NCBI RefSeq assembly: GCF_002250705.1
Contig: NZ_NMVP01000033.1
Location: 186,001-250,000, forward strand
Source: Enemella evansiae
GTDB taxonomy: Bacteria > Actinomycetota > Actinomycetes > Propionibacteriales > Propionibacteriaceae
Direction: 5' to 3'
Length of the DNA: 64,000 bases
Shown: positions 8,139 through 17,055 of the stretch, in pieces
Layout: the number at the start of each line of letters is the position of its first letter
Position numbering within the stretch: the stretch's first letter is position 1
The notes under the pieces: generated by a model
Seen by the model: only the letters and a program-made list of their open reading frames with translations
What the model was told of the DNA's origin: nothing
The model's database searches: none
Translations under genes and position numbers: made by a program

Positions 8139-9460
8139 CACTCGCCCTCGACGCGCATCACCGAGAGCACCTCGTGCACCACCGGCAGCTCGCGCAGGGC
8201 GGCGACGGTCGCGCTCAGGGCGGCATCGTCGGCGGTATGGGTGACCACGACCAACCGGGCGCCCTCCCGGCCCGGCCGCGGCGAGCTCTCCTGGCGCAGC
8301 GTCTGCACCGACACCTGGTGGGTGGCGAAGCAGTTGGCGATCTCGGCCAGCACACCGGCCTGGTCGTTGACCTCGAGGGAGAGGAAGTAGCGGGTGGCGA
8401 CCTGACCGATCGGCACCACCGGACGCTGGGCGTAGTTGGACTCCCCCGGCCCGGCCGCGCCGCGGACCCGGTTGCGGGCCACCGTGACCAGGTCGCCGAG
8501 CACCGCGCTGGCGGTCGGCGCACCGCCGGCGCCGGGACCGTAGAACATCAGCCGGCCGGCATTGCGGGATTCGACGAAGACCGCGTTGTAGGCCCCGCCG
8601 ACCGAGGCCAGCGGATGGGAGTTGGGGATCATCGCCGGATGCGTGCGGACCGAGATGGTCTGCTCGCCGTCCTCACCCGGTTCCAGCCGACAGATCGCCA
8701 GCGCCTTCACCGTGCAGTCCATCGCCTCGGCGGCGGCGACATCGGACTGGCTGATCTCGGTGATCCCCTCCCGATGGACGTCGGCCGCGGTGACCCGGCT
8801 GTGGAAGGCCAGGCTGGCCAGGATCGCCGCCTTGGCCGCGGCGTCGAAACCCTCCACGTCCGCGGTCGGGTCGGCCTCGGCATAGCCGAGGGACTGGGCC
8901 TCGGCGAGCACGTCGTCGAAACCCGCGCTCTCGGTGTGCATCTTGTCCAGGATGAAGTTGGTGGTGCCGTTGACGATGCCCATCACCGCGGTGATCTCAT
9001 CGCCCACCAGCGACTCGCGCAACGGCCGGATGATCGGGATCGCACCGGCCACCGAGGCCTCGAAATAGAGGTCGACACCCGCCTGCTCGGCCGCGGCGAA
9101 CAGTGTCGCCCCGTCCTCGGCCAGCAGCGCCTTGTTCGCGGTGACCACCGAGGCACCGCCGCGCAGCGCGGTCAGGATCAGCGAGCGGGCGGGCTCGATG
9201 CCGCCGATCAGCTCGACCACCAGGTCCACGTCGTCGCGGGCCACCAGCGACTCGGCGTCGGTGGTGAACAGCGCCGGGTCCAGGCCGGGCCGCTCGATCC
9301 CGGTCCGCCGGACCGCGATCCCGGTGAGTTCCAGCGGTCGCCCGATCCGGGCGGTGAGGTCCTCCGACTGCTGGGTGATCACCCGGGCCACCTCGGAACC
9401 GACCACGCCGCAACCGAGCAGCGCGACCCGCAGCGGGGTCTGGGGGGCGGCGTTGGTCAT
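8138..9460 (-). CDS. hom: Homoserine dehydrogenase with C-terminal ACT domain
   Basis: The 440-residue enzyme reduces aspartate semialdehyde to homoserine with NAD(P)H. The Rossmann motif LLGCGVVGS is at 14-22, the ANKALLA segment with Lys110 marks the catalytic domain, and GIVNGTTNFIL is the family signature. Residues about 350-430 form an ACT domain, which in actinobacteria gives threonine feedback inhibition. It is translationally coupled to thrB and lies 64 bases downstream of lysA, so lysA-hom-thrB is a probable aspartate-family operon. Confidence 0.96.
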   Translation of the reverse strand: MTNAAPQTPLRVALLGCGVVGSEVARVITQQSEDLTARIGRPLELTGIAVRRTGIERPGLDPALFTTDAESLVARDDVDLVVELIGGIEPARSLILTALRGGASVVTANKALLAEDGATLFAAAEQAGVDLYFEASVAGAIPIIRPLRESLVGDEITAVMGIVNGTTNFILDKMHTESAGFDDVLAEAQSLGYAEADPTADVEGFDAAAKAAILASLAFHSRVTAADVHREGITEISQSDVAAAEAMDCTVKALAICRLEPGEDGEQTISVRTHPAMIPNSHPLASVGGAYNAVFVESRNAGRLMFYGPGAGGAPTASAVLGDLVTVARNRVRGAAGPGESNYAQRPVVPIGQVATRYFLSLEVNDQAGVLAEIANCFATHQVSVQTLRQESSPRPGREGARLVVVTHTADDAALSATVAALRELPVVHEVLSVMRVEGE

Positions 9461-9524
9461 CGGTGTGCCTTTCGTTTGCGATGCGTCCCGGCGCGTGATT
9501 GTTGCAGGGTTGGCGGGTCGGCGC

Positions 9525-10949
9525 TCATCGCGTCCACTCGGCGGCGTCGACGCCGGGGTCGAGGGAGAGCAGATCAGCGAGCGACTCGCGCCGGATCAGC
9601 GTGCCCACCTCGCCCTCGCGCACCGAGAGCACCGGCGGGCGCAGGGCATGGTTGTAGTTGCTGGCCATCGAGCGGCTGTACGCCCCGGCGGCGGGGACCG
9701 CGATCAGGTCGCCGGGGGCGATGTCGGCGGGCAGGAACTCATCGCGTACCAGGATGTCGCCGGACTCGCAGTGCTTGCCGACCACCCGGCAGAGCACCGG
9801 GCCGGCCTCGGATCGCCGATCGGCCACCGTGGCGGAGTATTCCGAACCGTAGAGCGCGGGCCGGATGTTGTCGCTCATCCCGCCGTCGACCGAGACGTAG
9901 CAGCGCCAGGCACCCTCGGAGACCTCGACCATCTTCACCGTGCCGACGGTGTAGAGCGCCATCCCGGGCGGGCCGCTGATCGCCCGGCCGGGCTCGATCG
10001 ACAGGTGCGGCACCTCGATCTCCAGACCGCGGCATTCCCTTGCCACCAAGGATTGCAGCGCACCGGCCAGATAGTCCGGGGAGCGCGGGGTGTCCGCGGA
10101 GATGTAGGCGATGCCGAAGCCACCACCCAGATCGAGCTCGGGCAGCACCACCCCGGTCTCGTCGGCGAGCTGCTTCTGCAGCTCGAGGGTGCGCCGGATC
10201 GCCACCTCGAAGCCGGCGGTCTCGAAGATCTGCGATCCGATGTGGGAGTGGATGCCGCGCAGGTCGAGATGCGGATTGTCCGCGCAGCGCCGCAACGCCT
10301 CCAGCGCCTGCCCGCCGACGATCGAGAGACCGAATTTCTGGTCCTCGTGGGCGGTGGCGATGTATTCGTGGGTGTGCGCCTCGACCCCGGCGGTGACCCG
10401 GACCAGCACCTTGGCGCGGGTCTGGTGCTCGGCGCAGATCTCGGCCAGCCGGTCGATCTCGCTGAGCGAGTCGACGATGATCCGGCCCACCCCGTGCTCG
10501 ACGGCCAGCTCCAGTTCGGCGCGTGATTTGTTGTTGCCGTGCAGGCCGATCTTCGCCGGGTCCATCCCACCGGCCAGCGCGACGACGAGCTCGTTGCCGG
10601 AGCAGACGTCCAGGCACAGCCCCTCCTCGGCGACCCAGCGGACCAGACCGGCGGCCAGCAGGGATTTGCCGGCGTAGTAGACGTCCCAGCCGGCGAAGGC
10701 CTCGGCGTACGCCCGGGCGCGTTCGCGGAAGTCGAGTTCGTCGATCACGTACGCCGGGGTGCCGTAGCGCTCGGCGATCTCGGTCACCGGCACTCCCCCG
10801 ACCTGCAGCACGCCGTCCGCACCGCGGGTCACCGTGCGGGACCAGAGCTTGGCCTCCAGGGCATTCACATCGGCGGGTACCTGCAACCACTTCGGCGCCG
10901 GAGTCAGGGTGTCGGCATGGATCGATCCGGCGACATGCATGTGGGTCAT
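9525..10949 (-). CDS. lysA: Diaminopimelate decarboxylase
   Basis: The 474-residue PLP enzyme catalyses the last step of lysine synthesis, converting meso-diaminopimelate to lysine. Lys95 in YYAGKSLL binds PLP; HSHIGSQ, GGGFGIAY, EPGR and CESGD follow in the expected order for the fold-III decarboxylase family. The start at 10949 has no clear ribosome binding site, and an in-frame ATG at 10940 is an alternative. It is divergent from tRNA-Arg. In many actinobacteria argS lies upstream; here the tRNA gene occupies that place. Confidence 0.96.
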   Translation of the reverse strand: MTHMHVAGSIHADTLTPAPKWLQVPADVNALEAKLWSRTVTRGADGVLQVGGVPVTEIAERYGTPAYVIDELDFRERARAYAEAFAGWDVYYAGKSLLAAGLVRWVAEEGLCLDVCSGNELVVALAGGMDPAKIGLHGNNKSRAELELAVEHGVGRIIVDSLSEIDRLAEICAEHQTRAKVLVRVTAGVEAHTHEYIATAHEDQKFGLSIVGGQALEALRRCADNPHLDLRGIHSHIGSQIFETAGFEVAIRRTLELQKQLADETGVVLPELDLGGGFGIAYISADTPRSPDYLAGALQSLVARECRGLEIEVPHLSIEPGRAISGPPGMALYTVGTVKMVEVSEGAWRCYVSVDGGMSDNIRPALYGSEYSATVADRRSEAGPVLCRVVGKHCESGDILVRDEFLPADIAPGDLIAVPAAGAYSRSMASNYNHALRPPVLSVREGEVGTLIRRESLADLLSLDPGVDAAEWTR

Positions 10950-10982
10950 GGACGAAACTGTGCCAGATCCGGACGAATCCGC

Positions 10983-10988
10983 TATAGT
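10983..10988 (+). promoter_or_regulatory. -10 element of the tRNA-Arg promoter
   Basis: TATAGT lies 25 bases before the mature tRNA 5' end, as expected for a short tRNA leader. The matching -35 (TGTGCC, 18 bp upstream) is poor. Confidence 0.5.
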
Positions 10989-11013
10989 CTTCGTCGGCCC
11001 TGAAACGGGTCAC

Positions 11014-11088
11014 GCCCCCGTAGCTCAGGGGATAGAGCACCGCCCTCCGGAGGCGGGAGCCTAGGTTCGAATCCTAGCGGGGGCGCCA
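11014..11088 (+). tRNA. tRNA-Arg (anticodon CCG)
   Basis: A 72-nt cloverleaf plus encoded CCA. The acceptor GCCCCCG pairs with CGGGGGC, the D-stem is GCTC/GAGC, the anticodon stem CCGCC/GGCGG holds loop CTCCGGA with anticodon CCG, and the T-stem CTAGG/CCTAG encloses TTCGAAT. It reads the CGG arginine codon, which is frequent in this GC-rich genome. Confidence 0.97.
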
Positions 11089-11097
11089 GTTTCTCTC

Positions 11098-11117
11098 CCG
11101 GCCCGTGAGCGGGCCGG
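11098..11117 (+). terminator. Hairpin after tRNA-Arg
   Basis: A perfect 8-bp stem (11098-11105 with 11110-11117) with loop TGAG follows the tRNA by ten bases. It lacks a T-run. Confidence 0.5.
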
Positions 11118-11178
11118 CCCGGGTGATCAGCCAGTAGGCTGCAGGCACGCTCGGCTCGATCACCCGGAGGAAATACAG

Positions 11179-12498
11179 GTGACCCAGACCTCGGAGCGGA
11201 CCTCGTCCGCCACCAGATCGTCAGGTGACCTTCCCGGCGCCGTCGTCCTCACCGTGCTGGTCCTCTCCCGGCTCGCTCTCTTCGCGGTCTGGTACTTCGT
11301 CCGCGCGCTGGAGTACGGCGATCTCAACTACTACTGGGAGAAGACCTTCCACCTCGGCGAGACCGGGTTGGCGACCACCCTGCGGGAGTACCCCACCCCG
11401 GTCGTCTGGCTGCTGGATCTGCCGCAGCTCCTCGGTGGTGGTTCGCGGCCGGCGTACGCCGCCTGGTTCGTGATCGGCATCCTGATCCTAGATCTCGCCT
11501 TCTGCTGGGTGCTGTGGCGCTTCGGCGGCCGGTTCCGCGGCTGGGCGATCGCCTTCTGGTCGGTCTTCCTGCTGCTGGTCGGGCCGCTGGTCTGGAACCG
11601 ATTCGACCTGGTGCCCGCGGTGCTGGTCGGTGCGGCCGCGGTGCTGGCGGTCCGGCATCCCCGCACCAGCGGGGCCCTGCTCGGCATCGGTGCGGCGATC
11701 AAACTCTGGCCGGCGGCCCTGATCCCGCTGCTGGTGAACGGCCGCAACCGCGGCAAGGCACTGGTCGGCTTCCTGATCACCGGCGGCGGGCTGGCGCTGA
11801 TCAGCCTGGCCGCCGGCGGTTGGCCGCGGCTGATCTCGCCGCTGGTCTGGCAGGGCGACCGGGGTCTGCAGATCGAGTCGGTGTGGGCGACCCCGCTGAT
11901 GTTGTTCCACGCCTTCGAACCCGACCGCTGGGAGATCCGGATCTCCTCCTACCAGGCCTTCGAGATCTTCGGTCAGGGTGTCGGCAAGCTGCTGCTGCTG
12001 AGCAATGTGGCCACCGTGCTCGGCGGCCTGGTGGTGCTGGCGATCCTGATCCGCAGCTTCTTCGCCGCGGGCACCTCGGGGCAGCACGTCGACTCCCGGG
12101 GCCTGGCGATCGCGATGCTGGCGGTGATCGCGATCATCATCATCACCAACAAGACCCTCAGCCCGCAGTACATCCCCTGGCTCGGTGGCCCGCTGGCCGC
12201 GCTGGTCAGCTGGACCGGGCTCGGCCGCGGCCGCCGCGCCGAACCGGACCCGTTCCGGAGCATGGCCACCCGCTGGGTGGTCGCACTGCTGGTGATCGCC
12301 TTCGCCTCCCAGCTGGTCTTCCCGACCCTCTACGACGCGATCAACGACCTCCACGTCGACGATCCCTGGACCCCGCTGGCCACCACCGCGCTGGTCGTTC
12401 GGAACGGATTGCTGGTGCTGTTCACCCTCGACCTGATCTGGTCGGTCTGGCGTACGCCGCAGGCCCTGGCCCGCGAACGGCGTACCGCCGCGGAATGA
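11179..12498 (+). CDS. GT87-type polyprenyl-phosphate-dependent membrane glycosyltransferase (DUF2029)
   Basis: The 439-residue protein has about ten to eleven hydrophobic segments. The first external loop contains Tyr-Gly-Asp (YGDLNYYW), the acidic position expected for GT-C enzymes such as the actinobacterial mannosyltransferases that use polyprenyl-phosphomannose for lipoglycan synthesis. The specific acceptor cannot be inferred. The GTG at 11179 has GGAGGA eight to thirteen bases upstream, a convincing ribosome binding site. It stands alone between tRNA-Arg and kgd. Confidence 0.8.
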   Translation: MTQTSERTSSATRSSGDLPGAVVLTVLVLSRLALFAVWYFVRALEYGDLNYYWEKTFHLGETGLATTLREYPTPVVWLLDLPQLLGGGSRPAYAAWFVIGILILDLAFCWVLWRFGGRFRGWAIAFWSVFLLLVGPLVWNRFDLVPAVLVGAAAVLAVRHPRTSGALLGIGAAIKLWPAALIPLLVNGRNRGKALVGFLITGGGLALISLAAGGWPRLISPLVWQGDRGLQIESVWATPLMLFHAFEPDRWEIRISSYQAFEIFGQGVGKLLLLSNVATVLGGLVVLAILIRSFFAAGTSGQHVDSRGLAIAMLAVIAIIIITNKTLSPQYIPWLGGPLAALVSWTGLGRGRRAEPDPFRSMATRWVVALLVIAFASQLVFPTLYDAINDLHVDDPWTPLATTALVVRNGLLVLFTLDLIWSVWRTPQALARERRTAAE

Positions 12499-12613
12499 GC
12501 CCGATGGCACGCCGACGGACCAGTTGCGGGCTGGTATCAATATTTGGGTAGCATCGTGAGAAGGCACTGAGCCCGAACACGTCACATAGCGACACCACCG
12601 GAAGAAGGCGATT

Positions 12614-15600
12614 GTGGCCCCCGCGCCCGACCAAGAGCAGTCCGACTTCGGCGCCAACGACTGGCTCCTCGAAGAGATGTACGACCAGTACCGTCAGGAT
12701 CCGGGATCCGTGGATCCCAGCTGGCGGGACTATTTCGCCAAGCAGGGTGAAGGGGGTGCTCAGACCGCCACGGCCACCAAGCAGCAGACCACCGCCTCTT
12801 CCGCACCGCCGACCAGTGCCCCCGAGACGAAGAAGTCCGAGGCCAGGAGCTCGGATGCCAAGAAGTCGGAGACGAAGAAGTCCGACTCCGGGAAGTCGGA
12901 GCCGGCGAAGGCCGATCCGAAGAAGACCGACGCGAAGAAGACCGACAAGAAGCCGGTCACCAAGAACGTCGATGACAAGAAGGCCGGCGACAAGAAGACC
13001 GGCGAGAAGGCGACCAGCGCGCCGCGTGCCTCGGTCGAGGCCCCGAACATCGTCCGCGAGATGCGCCCGGCCAAGCCCGGCAACCCCGGCGGCCTGCCGG
13101 CCGATCCGCCGAACCCGACGGTCCGCACCGCGGAGACGAAGGCGGAGCCGAAGCGCACCGTGATGAAGGGCGCCCCCGGGCGTACCGCCAAGAACATGGA
13201 TGCCTCGCTGAGCATCCCGGTCGCCACCAGCGTCCGCGCGGTCCCGATGAAGCTGATCATCGACCAGCGCACCGTGATCAACAACCATCTCCGCCGCGCC
13301 CGCGGTGGCAAGGTGTCGTTCACCCACATCATCGGGTACGCGATGGTGCAGGCCCTCAAGGCCGTGCCGGCGATGAACAACTCTTTCGACCTGACCGACG
13401 GCAAGCCGACCCTGGTCGAGCCGCAGGAGGTCAACTTCGGCCTGGCGATCGACGTGCCGAAGTCCGACGGCACCCGGCAGCTGCTGGTCCCCAACATCAA
13501 GGGCGCCGACGATCTGGACTTCGCCCAGTTCTGGGCGGCGTACGAGGACGTGGTCCGCAAGGCCCGCGACAACAAGCTCGCCGTGACCGACTTCCAGGGC
13601 ACCACGATCACCCTGACCAACCCCGGTGGCATCGGCACCCAGCACTCGATCCCGCGGTTGATGATCGGCCAGGGCTGCATCATCGGCATCGGTGCGATCG
13701 ACTACCCGCCGGAGTTCGCGGGCACCGATCGGGAGCGGCTGAACGAGCTCGGCATCTCCAAGATGATGACCTTCACCTCGACCTACGACCACCGGGTGAT
13801 CCAGGGGGCGCAGTCGGGTGAATACCTGAAGAAGCTGAACGAGCTGCTGCTCGGCGCGGACGGCTTCTACGACGACATCTTCCGGGCGCTGCGGATCCCC
13901 TACTCCCCGATCCGCTGGGCCGTCGACGCCTCGGTCAGCCACGAGGCCCAGGTCGGCAAGCAGGCCCGGGTCTTCGAGCTGATCAACGCCTACCGCACCT
14001 CCGGTCACTTCATGGCGGATGTGGATCCGCTGGAATACGTCCAGCGCTCGCACCCGGATCTGGAGATCGAGACCCACGGGCTGACCCTGTGGGATCTGGA
14101 CCGGCCGTTCGCGACCGGTTCCTTCGGCGACGAGAGCAAGCAGTTCATGCAGCTGCGCGACATCCTCGGTGTGCTGCGGGACTCCTACTGCCGCCAGGTC
14201 GGCATCGAATACATGTACATCCCCGATCCGAAGCAGCGCCGCTGGATCCAGGACCGGGTGGAGCACCGTTCGGAGAAGCCGCCGCGTGAGGAGCAGCTGC
14301 GGATCCTCGACAAGCTCAACGAGGCCGAGATCTTCGAGACCTTCCTGCAGACCAAGTTCGTCGGACAGAAGCGTTTCTCCTTGGAGGGTGCGGAATCCGC
14401 GATCGTGCTGCTGGACGAGATCTGCGAGGCGGCGGCCGATGCCGGGCTCGACGAGGTCTGCATCGGCATGCCGCACCGCGGCCGGCTGAACGTGCTGGCG
14501 AACGTGGTCGGCAAGTCCTATGCGCAGATCTTCCGCGAGTTCGAGGGCAACCTCGACCCGCGTTCCTCGGAGGGCTCGGGTGATGTGAAGTACCACCTGG
14601 GCGCCGAGGGCGAGTTCAAGTCGATGTCGGGCAACACCGTGCTCACCTCGGTCGCGGCGAACCCGTCGCACCTGGAGGCGGTCAATCCGGTGCTCGAGGG
14701 TGTCGTCCGCGCCAAGCAGGACATTCTCAACAAGGGCACGGAATTCCCGGTGCTGCCGCTGCTGATGCACGGCGATGCGGCCTTCGCCGGTCAGGGCGTG
14801 GTCTTCGAGACCATGCAGATGTCGCAGCTGCGCGGCTACCGGACCGGTGGCACCATTCATGTCGTGGTGAACAACCAGATCGGCTTCACCACCGCCCCCG
14901 ACCAGTCGCGGTCCTCGGTCTACTCGACCGACGTGGCCAAGGCGGTCGGCGCCCCGGTCTTCCACGTCAACGGCGATGATCCCGAGGCGGTCGCCTGGGT
15001 GGGTCGGTTGGCATTCGACTTCCGGCAGGCGTTCAACAAGGACGTGGTGATCGACGTCGTCTCCTACCGTCGTCGCGGTCACAACGAGGGTGACGACCCG
15101 AGCTTCACCAACCCGTTGATGTATGACCTGATCGAGCGCAAGCGGTCCACCCGCAAGCTCTACACCGAGGCCCTGATCGGTCGTGGCGACATCTCCACCG
15201 AGGACGCCGAGGCGGCGATGAGCCGCTTCCAGCACCGACTGGAAGAGGTCTTCAACGAGGTTCGCGAGGACGGCGACACCGACGGCGACGACTACGCGCG
15301 GGTGCCGCGGTACCCGGCCAAGCCGGGTCGGTCCGAGCCGCACAGCTCGATCGACGCCGACATGCTGGCGGTGATCTCCGACGCGCACGTGAACACCCCG
15401 GACGGCTTCGTCGGCCACCCGAAGGTACTGCCGCAGTTGGAGCGTCGGGCCAAGGCGATCGTGAACGGTCCGATCGACTGGGCGACCGCCGAGATCCTGG
15501 CCTTCGGTTCGCTGCTGCTGGAGGGGCATCCGGTACGCCTCACCGGCCAGGATTCCCGCCGTGGCACGTTCTCCCAGCGGTTCGCGGCCATCATCGACCG

Positions 15601-16534
15601 GGTCACCGGCGAGCCGTGGGTGCCGCTGCGGAACATGCAGAAGGGCCAGGAGAAGTTCCAGGTCTTCGACAGCCTGCTCAGCGAGTACGCGGTGCTCGGC
15701 TTCGAATACGGCTACTCGGTGGCCCGCCCCGAGGCGCTGGTCGCCTGGGAGGCCCAGTTCGGTGACTTCGCCAACGGTGCGCAGATCATCACCGATGAGT
15801 TCATCTCCGCCGGTCAGGCGAAGTGGACCCAGAAGTCCGGCATCGTGATGCTGCTGCCGCACGGTTACGAGGGCCAGGGCCCGGACCACTCCTCGGCCCG
15901 GCTCGAACGCTGGCTGCAGCTGTGCGCCGAGGACGCGATGGCGGTGGCCCAGCCGTCCACGCCGGCCAGCTACTTCCACCTGCTGCGTACCCACGCGCAG
16001 GTGCACTGGCACCGGCCGCTGGTGGTCGCCACGCCGAAGTCGATGCTGCGCAACAAGCGCGCGGTGTCGCAGCCGGAGGACTTCACCGACGGGTCCTGGA
16101 AGCCGATCCTGGACGACCCGACGATCACCGACAAGTCGAAGGTGAAGACGCTGATCTTCTGCTCCGGCAAGGTTCGCTGGGATCTGGTCACCGCCCGGGA
16201 GAAGAACAAGCAGGAGGGCGAGGTCGCGATCATCGCGTTCGAGCGGCTCTACCCCCTGCCGGGTGCCGAGTTGGCCGAGGCGATCAAGGGTTACGAGCAC
16301 GTCACCGACATCCGCTGGGTGCAGGACGAGCCGGAGAACCAGGGCGCCTGGCCGTTCATGGCCTACAACCTGCCGGCCGCGCTCGATGAGAACATGCCGT
16401 CGGGGTATGAGTTGAAGATGACCCCGATCACCCGACCCGCGTCCTCGGCCCCGTCCGTCGGCTCGGCCAAGGTGCACCAGGCCGAGCAGGCGGAGCTGGT
16501 CAAGCGGGCACTGGCCCCGGCCACGGAGAAGTAG
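12614..16534 (+). CDS. kgd: Multifunctional 2-oxoglutarate dehydrogenase (E2-E1 fusion, Kgd/OdhA type)
   Basis: This 1306-residue protein is the actinobacterial fusion of a succinyltransferase-like domain with thiamine-dependent 2-oxoglutarate dehydrogenase E1, acting in the TCA cycle. Order: E1-type N-terminal helix (about 15-40), Ala/Lys/Ser-rich linker (45-150), E2 catalytic core with His393 in TYDHRVIQ, then E1 with GMPHRGRL (618-625), the thiamine-diphosphate motif GDAAFAGQG (720-728) and the transketolase C-terminus. No lipoyl domain is present, as usual for the fusion. In relatives it is inhibited by the FHA protein OdhI/GarA. The start is GTG with GAAGAAGG upstream. The next gene follows after one base. 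Confidence 0.96.
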   Translation: MAPAPDQEQSDFGANDWLLEEMYDQYRQDPGSVDPSWRDYFAKQGEGGAQTATATKQQTTASSAPPTSAPETKKSEARSSDAKKSETKKSDSGKSEPAKADPKKTDAKKTDKKPVTKNVDDKKAGDKKTGEKATSAPRASVEAPNIVREMRPAKPGNPGGLPADPPNPTVRTAETKAEPKRTVMKGAPGRTAKNMDASLSIPVATSVRAVPMKLIIDQRTVINNHLRRARGGKVSFTHIIGYAMVQALKAVPAMNNSFDLTDGKPTLVEPQEVNFGLAIDVPKSDGTRQLLVPNIKGADDLDFAQFWAAYEDVVRKARDNKLAVTDFQGTTITLTNPGGIGTQHSIPRLMIGQGCIIGIGAIDYPPEFAGTDRERLNELGISKMMTFTSTYDHRVIQGAQSGEYLKKLNELLLGADGFYDDIFRALRIPYSPIRWAVDASVSHEAQVGKQARVFELINAYRTSGHFMADVDPLEYVQRSHPDLEIETHGLTLWDLDRPFATGSFGDESKQFMQLRDILGVLRDSYCRQVGIEYMYIPDPKQRRWIQDRVEHRSEKPPREEQLRILDKLNEAEIFETFLQTKFVGQKRFSLEGAESAIVLLDEICEAAADAGLDEVCIGMPHRGRLNVLANVVGKSYAQIFREFEGNLDPRSSEGSGDVKYHLGAEGEFKSMSGNTVLTSVAANPSHLEAVNPVLEGVVRAKQDILNKGTEFPVLPLLMHGDAAFAGQGVVFETMQMSQLRGYRTGGTIHVVVNNQIGFTTAPDQSRSSVYSTDVAKAVGAPVFHVNGDDPEAVAWVGRLAFDFRQAFNKDVVIDVVSYRRRGHNEGDDPSFTNPLMYDLIERKRSTRKLYTEALIGRGDISTEDAEAAMSRFQHRLEEVFNEVREDGDTDGDDYARVPRYPAKPGRSEPHSSIDADMLAVISDAHVNTPDGFVGHPKVLPQLERRAKAIVNGPIDWATAEILAFGSLLLEGHPVRLTGQDSRRGTFSQRFAAIIDRVTGEPWVPLRNMQKGQEKFQVFDSLLSEYAVLGFEYGYSVARPEALVAWEAQFGDFANGAQIITDEFISAGQAKWTQKSGIVMLLPHGYEGQGPDHSSARLERWLQLCAEDAMAVAQPSTPASYFHLLRTHAQVHWHRPLVVATPKSMLRNKRAVSQPEDFTDGSWKPILDDPTITDKSKVKTLIFCSGKVRWDLVTAREKNKQEGEVAIIAFERLYPLPGAELAEAIKGYEHVTDIRWVQDEPENQGAWPFMAYNLPAALDENMPSGYELKMTPITRPASSAPSVGSAKVHQAEQAELVKRALAPATEK

Positions 16535-16535
16535 G

Positions 16536-16721
16536 TTGTACTTCACCGATCGCGGCATCGAGGAGCTGCAGCGACGCCGCGGTGAGGAGGAGGTCAGCCT
16601 CGACTGGGTGGCCGAGCAGTTGCGTGCCTTCGTCGACCTGAACCCGGAGTTCGAGACGCCGATCGAGCGGCTGGCCACCTGGCTGGCCCGCCTCGACGAC
16701 GAGGACGACGACCTGGACTGA
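16536..16721 (+). CDS. DUF6104-family small acidic protein linked to kgd
   Basis: The 61-residue protein begins YFTDRGIEELQRRRGEEEV and ends in a run of Asp/Glu. I recognise it as the DUF6104 family, which occurs next to 2-oxoglutarate dehydrogenase genes in many actinobacteria. Function is unknown. It starts with TTG one base after the kgd stop, and GGAG lies in the kgd 3' end, so it is translationally coupled to kgd. The hairpin at 16745-16780 closes the operon. Confidence 0.85.
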   Translation: MYFTDRGIEELQRRRGEEEVSLDWVAEQLRAFVDLNPEFETPIERLATWLARLDDEDDDLD

Positions 16722-16744
16722 TCGGTCGCATTTCCTGCCGACAC

Positions 16745-16780
16745 AGCGATCCCGCGCACCCCTCGGTGCGCGGGATCGCT
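16745..16780 (+). terminator. Strong hairpin terminator after kgd operon
   Basis: A perfect 16-bp stem (16745-16760 with 16765-16780) around the loop CCTC starts 23 bases after the DUF6104 stop codon. It has no T-run, as is common in actinobacteria. Confidence 0.85.
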
Positions 16781-16802
16781 GGCTTCCGCACCACTTCCCC
16801 CC

Positions 16803-16913
16803 GTTCATCGAGCAGGTCGCGCAGCGAGCCCTCCCCCGTTCATCGAGTAGGTCGCGCAGCGAGCCCTCCCCCGTTCATCGAGTAGGTCGCGCAGCGACCG
16901 TGTCGAGATGAAC
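16803..16913. repeat. Tandem 35-bp array ending in a complete palindromic repeat
   Basis: Left ends GTTCATCGAG(C/T)AGGTCGC start at 16803, 16838 and 16873, an exact 35-bp period. The third copy runs into GTGTCGAGATGAAC and completes a 41-bp palindrome (16873-16913) with inner stem GGTCGC-GCA-GCGACC. It belongs to the same family as the repeats at 4822, 18705 and 41095. Confidence 0.88.
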
Positions 16914-16922
16914 CCGTGCGCC

Positions 16923-16956
16923 GGTTGAGCGACCGAGGAACGAGGGAGTCGAAGCC
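16923..16956. repeat. Companion repeat (GGTTGAGC to GTCGAAGCC)
   Basis: A 34-bp sequence with ends GGTTGAGC and GTCGAAGCC begins nine bases after the palindrome. A shorter related sequence follows the palindrome at 41095-41156 with a ten-base gap, suggesting the two parts form one composite element. Confidence 0.55.
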
Positions 16957-16994
16957 AAGCCCACAGATTCGCCCAAGAACTTCTCCAAACCCTC

Positions 16995-17023
16995 TTGACT
17001 GAATCGAACACAGTGACTATTGT
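16995..17023 (+). promoter_or_regulatory. Sigma-70-type promoter of the HNH/DUF222 gene
   Basis: TTGACT (16995-17000), 17 bp, TATTGT (17018-17023) gives one of the best consensus promoters in the window. It is followed by AGGAGGT (17041-17047) and the ATG at 17056. The stretch is visibly less GC-rich than its surroundings. Confidence 0.7.
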
Positions 17024-17055
17024 TGGATGCAGCAGATGAGAGGAGGTGACCAAAG

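Noticed and set aside
12422..16759. A 1445-codon open frame antisense to kgd
   Set aside because: It mirrors kgd codon by codon in a GC-rich gene, shows no protein family pattern, and spans a terminator and two other genes. Kgd is unmistakable on the plus strand.
16803..16913. Possible CRISPR array
   Set aside because: Units are contiguous copies of a 35-bp sequence with no unique spacers, only three copies, and no cas gene is in the window.
16923..17055. Insertion-sequence end near the HNH gene
   Set aside because: No transposase and no target duplication can be seen; the sequence fits the GTCGAAGCC companion repeat followed by a normal promoter.
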